From: Methanobrevibacter sp.
GTDB lineage: Archaea > Methanobacteriota > Methanobacteria > Methanobacteriales > Methanobacteriaceae
Direction: 5' to 3'
Assembly (NCBI GenBank): GCA_016838945.1
Contig: JADLKP010000088.1
Span: 1-8,795 of the forward strand
DNA: 8,795 bases
The notes below the pieces were generated by a model. That model saw only the letters and a list, made by a program, of their open reading frames with translations, searched no databases and was not told the DNA's origin. A program made the position numbers and the translations under genes. This document shows positions 6,756-8,795 of this stretch, piece after piece. Positions within the stretch are counted from its first letter, which is position 1; the number at the start of each line of letters is the position of its first letter.

Positions 6756-6795
6756 TATTGACATAACAAATAAAAAAAAAAAAGAATGTGAAAAA

Positions 6796-7557
6796 ATGAT
6801 TGATACACATATGCATGCCGATTCAAGAAGTAGCGAAGACTTTGAAAAAATGTTTATTGGTGGAATTGACACAGCAATCACCTGCTCTTATTACCCATAT
6901 AAGATCAATGGCAATCCTGAAATTCTCTTAAACCATCTTAATAGAATAATGAACTTTGAACCTAAAAGAGCTAATGAATATGGTCTTGACTTAAAGATTG
7001 CATTGGGAATTCATCCTGCCAATGCATTAGAACACAATGAAATCATCTTTGAGCAATTGGAAAAATGGATAGAAAACAAAGACATAATAGCTATCGGGGA
7101 AATAGGTCTGGATGAAAATACAGAACTTGAAAAGAAGGTCTTTAAGAAACAGCTGGAATTGGCGGAGAATACAAAATCAAAAGTAATTATCCATACACCA
7201 AGAAAAAACAAGCTGGAAGTTTTAAAGGACATTAAAGAGATTGTTCTTGAAACCATAAATCCTAAACTTGTTGTAATCGATCACATAAACCTTAACACCA
7301 TCGATGAAATATTTGATGAAGACTTTACAATCGGATTGACTGTACAACCTCAAAAGATGGAAGTTGAAGAGGCAATCAGAATATTGGACAAATACGGTTT
7401 TGACAAATTCCTCTTAAACAGTGATATCAGCAATAAGCCATCTGATCCACTGTCTGTTCCAAAAACAGTCAGAACATTGAAAAGATTAGGATTTGATGAA
7501 AAAGAGATAAATAAGGTAGCATTTGAAAATGCCAAAAAGTTCTTCAATATAGAATAA
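6796..7557 (+). CDS. TatD-related metal-dependent hydrolase, TIM-barrel, COG1099-like
   Basis: This 253-residue protein has the TatD-type metal ligands in order: HxH at H5/H7 (MIDTHMHAD), ALGIHP (69-74), the GEIGLDE glutamate E102, H133 (VIIHTPRKN), H163 (VVIDHIN) and D210 (LNSDIS). The segments GLTVQPQK (180-187) and SDPLSVPKTV (216-225) match the archaeal COG1099 branch as I remember it, rather than bacterial TatD DNases. A divalent-metal phosphodiesterase or other hydrolase activity is expected, but the substrate of this branch is not known to me. The ATG at 6796 was chosen because family members begin MIDxHxH and a GTGA lies 5 nt upstream. A longer reading would need a TTG start at 6736 and a Lys-rich extension. 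The gene stands alone and divergent from the regulators, so it may be their target. Confidence 0.88.
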   Translation: MIDTHMHADSRSSEDFEKMFIGGIDTAITCSYYPYKINGNPEILLNHLNRIMNFEPKRANEYGLDLKIALGIHPANALEHNEIIFEQLEKWIENKDIIAIGEIGLDENTELEKKVFKKQLELAENTKSKVIIHTPRKNKLEVLKDIKEIVLETINPKLVVIDHINLNTIDEIFDEDFTIGLTVQPQKMEVEEAIRILDKYGFDKFLLNSDISNKPSDPLSVPKTVRTLKRLGFDEKEINKVAFENAKKFFNIE

Positions 7558-7570
7558 AAAAATAGCTAAT

Positions 7571-7661
7571 ATATCAAATGGAATAAAAGAAAATCTTATT
7601 CCATAATTAGAATAGAAAAACAGTAAAAGGATATCAAATGGAATAAGAGAAATCTTATTCC
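7571..7661. repeat. Two related hairpins in a 60-bp duplication between convergent genes
   Basis: A block starting ATATCAAATGGAATAA occurs at 7571 and again at 7631, with about 31 bp nearly identical. Each copy folds. The first has a 9-bp stem (7578-7586 with 7596-7604) and a 9-nt loop. The second has an 8-bp stem (7640-7647 with 7654-7661) and a 6-nt loop. The second hairpin contains the stop codon of the cysteine-rich gene (7655-7657). The first copy therefore looks like a duplicate of that gene's 3' end. On the minus strand a run of seven T (7556-7562) follows, so both may belong to its terminator. They could also end the TatD-related transcript. Confidence 0.7.
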
Positions 7662-8092
7662 TTAATTAATTCCTCTACAATCAATGTAGCGGATTCAACC
7701 ATTTTAGGACAGAATTCAGTGAAAAGATCGTTTTCGACTGCATATTCCACTCCTTCTTTGGTTCTTATATCACAGTTCAAGAGTTCATTACAGATATAGG
7801 AACCGTTTCTCTCCGCAAATTCTTCCAAGAATTTGACGCATACATCATCTGATTTAAGTTTGCTTTCTGAATCGCCAACTTCAGATTGGCCATATTTTAA
7901 TCCTAAAACCATCAATGCTCCAGTGCATGCTCCACAAACTTCACCTTTACGCATACCGCTTCCAAAGCATCCGCCAATCTTGAGAGCCTGCTTTTCATCA
8001 AGCCCCAATTCTTCTGAAAAACTTGCAAAAACAGCTTGAGCACAATTGAATTTCAATCCAAACAAGTTTAATGCATTTTCAACATGTGCCAT
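7655..8092 (-). CDS. C_GCAxxG_C_C family cysteine-rich putative redox protein
   Basis: This 145-residue protein has the family signature: C17 (FNCAQAVF), GGCFGSGM with C42, GEVCGACTGALMVLG with C53 and C56, then C101 and C107 (ICNELLNC) and C128 (FCPKM). C85 is additional. Length and spacing are normal for the family. It is described as a putative redox-active or metal-binding protein, and its true role is unknown to me. There is no signal peptide or membrane segment, so it is probably cytoplasmic. An AGGGGAT sequence 6 nt before the ATG serves as ribosome binding site. The gene lies 134 bp downstream of sepF on the same strand but is separated from it by long T-tracts, so it is probably transcribed alone. 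No partner oxidoreductase is visible. Confidence 0.9.
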   Translation of the reverse strand: MAHVENALNLFGLKFNCAQAVFASFSEELGLDEKQALKIGGCFGSGMRKGEVCGACTGALMVLGLKYGQSEVGDSESKLKSDDVCVKFLEEFAERNGSYICNELLNCDIRTKEGVEYAVENDLFTEFCPKMVESATLIVEELIKE

Positions 8093-8163
8093 GATTTATC
8101 CCCTAAAAAACTAAAAAATTCTTAAAAATCATAAGATTGACTAAAAAGAAATTGATTATGTGG

Positions 8164-8198
8164 AAAAATTAAAAAATTAAAAAAAATAGAAAAAAAGA
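8164..8198 (-). terminator. Oligo-T terminator after sepF
   Basis: On the minus strand, runs of T of 7, 8, 6 and 5 separated by single or double A or C begin about 30 bases after the sepF stop codon. The rest of the 134-bp gap (8093-8226) should hold the promoter of the cysteine-rich gene. No TATA box stands out clearly there. Confidence 0.5.
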
Positions 8199-8226
8199 GA
8201 AAGGAACAATATGAGCATTAAGCCAA

Positions 8227-8634
8227 TTATTCTTTTCTAACTAATTTAACTCTGGATGGAGTAACAATAATTAAATTTTTATCTTCAGCTTGAGAAAGCA
8301 AGATCGCTTCAGCACCATATTGGCTTCTTAAGAGCTTTAAGATTTCTCCGGCTTGTCTGAATTCTCTTTCCCCTTGTTTTTCAAGGAATTTTAAATCAAG
8401 GATTACAGGATTGTTTTCTTCAACGATTTGATCGAAAACATAATCCATATCATCAACAGACTTTGGTCTGATTAAAATGATTTCATAAAAAGTTTGTTCT
8501 GGGGAGATGGAAGTGAATTCCTCTTCCTCATCAATAAAACCAATGTCATCTCCATAATCGCCAACGCCATATGCACTGCCAAAGTTATCTTCTTCAAAAC
8601 CAAGGCTTTTCTTTAAATTATCAGTGAAACTCAT
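8227..8634 (-). CDS. sepF: SepF, membrane anchor of FtsZ in cell division
   Basis: SepF binds the FtsZ C-terminal tail and tethers the Z-ring to the membrane. In FtsZ-containing archaea that lack FtsA it is the main anchor and has been studied in Methanobrevibacter smithii. The 135-residue protein shows an N-terminal amphipathic helix for membrane binding (1-13, MSFTDNLKKSLGF), an acidic linker (14-42, with DEEEEF at 35-40) and the SepF core (about 47-132) with strand FYEIILIRP, the helix DDMDYVFDQIVE, VILDLKFLEKQGEREFRQAG (77-96) and the final strand NLIIVTPSRVKLV. The conserved G in EFRQAGEIL is kept. The ATG is preceded by AGGGA 7-11 nt upstream, a weak ribosome binding site. No ftsZ is in view. 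The gene appears monocistronic. Confidence 0.93.
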   Translation of the reverse strand: MSFTDNLKKSLGFEEDNFGSAYGVGDYGDDIGFIDEEEEFTSISPEQTFYEIILIRPKSVDDMDYVFDQIVEENNPVILDLKFLEKQGEREFRQAGEILKLLRSQYGAEAILLSQAEDKNLIIVTPSRVKLVRKE

Positions 8635-8678
8635 TTTGATCTTCCCTTATTTTTATAAGAAAAATTGTTTAAATAAAA

Positions 8679-8688
8679 TTTATATTAA
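8679..8688 (-). promoter_or_regulatory. Candidate TATA box for sepF
   Basis: Minus-strand TTAATATAAA lies 45-54 nt before the sepF ATG. It predicts a start near 8657 and a leader of about 20 nt that would contain the AGGGA ribosome binding site. The spacing is typical for archaea, but the A/T-rich context leaves alternatives. Confidence 0.4.
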
Positions 8689-8741
8689 TTGCTAAAATAT
8701 TAAGTAGATTTAAAAATTTTATTCTAAATTAATAATTATTT

Positions 8742-8765
8742 AAAAGTTTAACAAATTAAACTTTT
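8742..8765. promoter_or_regulatory. Perfect 10-bp inverted repeat upstream of sepF
   Basis: AAAAGTTTAA (8742-8751) and its exact reverse complement (8756-8765) are separated by CAAA. The dyad is 107 bp from the sepF ATG and just left of a plus-strand TATA-like stretch (8778-8784). It could be an operator shared with a gene beyond the right edge, or a terminator stem of a minus-strand gene from outside the window. The remaining sequence to 8795 shows no coding region. Confidence 0.45.
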
Positions 8766-8795
8766 GTTATGTTAAAGTATATATTTTTTAATAGT

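Larger units (their letters stand above)
6226..6795. promoter_or_regulatory. Long divergent control region between the regulator pair and the hydrolase gene
   Basis: This 570-bp A/T-rich spacer has no convincing gene but much symmetry. From left to right it holds an 8-bp inverted repeat with a 29-nt loop (6309-6316 with 6346-6353), a 9-bp-arm dyad around one base (6448-6456 with 6458-6466), two GTTAAC hexamers 5 bp apart (6477-6493), a TATA-like stretch (6514-6525), a perfect 20-bp palindrome (6560-6579), a 43-bp tandem duplication (6591-6676) and a plus-strand TATA-like stretch (6679-6686). Some dyads are expected by chance in such A/T-rich DNA. The 20-bp palindrome and the duplication are not easily dismissed that way. 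Confidence 0.6.

Noticed and set aside
6736..6795. TTG start giving a 20-residue extension to the TatD-related hydrolase
   Set aside because: The extension is Lys-rich and low in complexity. Family members begin directly at MIDxHxH, which matches the ATG at 6796.
8093..8226. sepF and the cysteine-rich gene as one operon
   Set aside because: They share a strand, but the 134-bp gap contains several T-tracts of 5-8 bases right after sepF, and the functions are unrelated. Separate transcripts are more likely.

Overview
The window looks like chromosomal DNA of a pseudomurein-walled methanogenic archaeon, most likely a Methanobrevibacter or close relative in the Methanobacteriales. The evidence is an A+T-rich genome with very A/T-rich intergenic DNA, an archaeal-type glycyl-tRNA synthetase, an archaeal SepF, two regulators of the methanogen FilR1/DUF1724 type, a secreted Ig-like-repeat protein with pseudomurein-binding-like segments, and archaeal GGTGA-type ribosome binding sites. 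The genus is inferred from gene content, not from a search.

Layout, left to right. 1-125: A/T-rich tandem repeats with a hairpin that spans the stop codon of the first gene. 126-2507 (minus): a 793-residue secreted adhesin-like protein. 2508-2739: divergent promoter region. 2740-4452 (plus): glyS. 4453-4575: convergent terminators. 4576-5391 and 5422-6225 (minus): two paralogous FilR1-like winged-helix regulators, 30 bp apart, probably one transcription unit. 6226-6795: a long divergent regulatory region with a perfect 20-bp palindrome, a 43-bp tandem duplication and other dyads. 6796-7557 (plus): a TatD-related metal-dependent hydrolase. 7558-7654: convergent spacer with two related hairpins. 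7655-8092 (minus): a C_GCAxxG_C_C family cysteine-rich protein. 8227-8634 (minus): sepF. 8635-8795: sepF upstream region with a perfect 10-bp-arm inverted repeat.

The genes do not form one obvious pathway. Two are core functions (protein synthesis and cell division), one is a cell-surface protein, and the rest are small accessory or regulatory functions. The most coherent unit is the tandem regulator pair with the palindrome-rich control region that it shares with the divergent hydrolase gene. Autoregulation, and possibly control of the hydrolase, is a reasonable hypothesis. I did not find a clear previously undescribed multi-gene system. The best leads are the operator-like DNA at 6477-6676, the Cys/His/Asp-containing C-terminal module of the surface protein, and the habit of tandem duplication in three separate intergenic regions.
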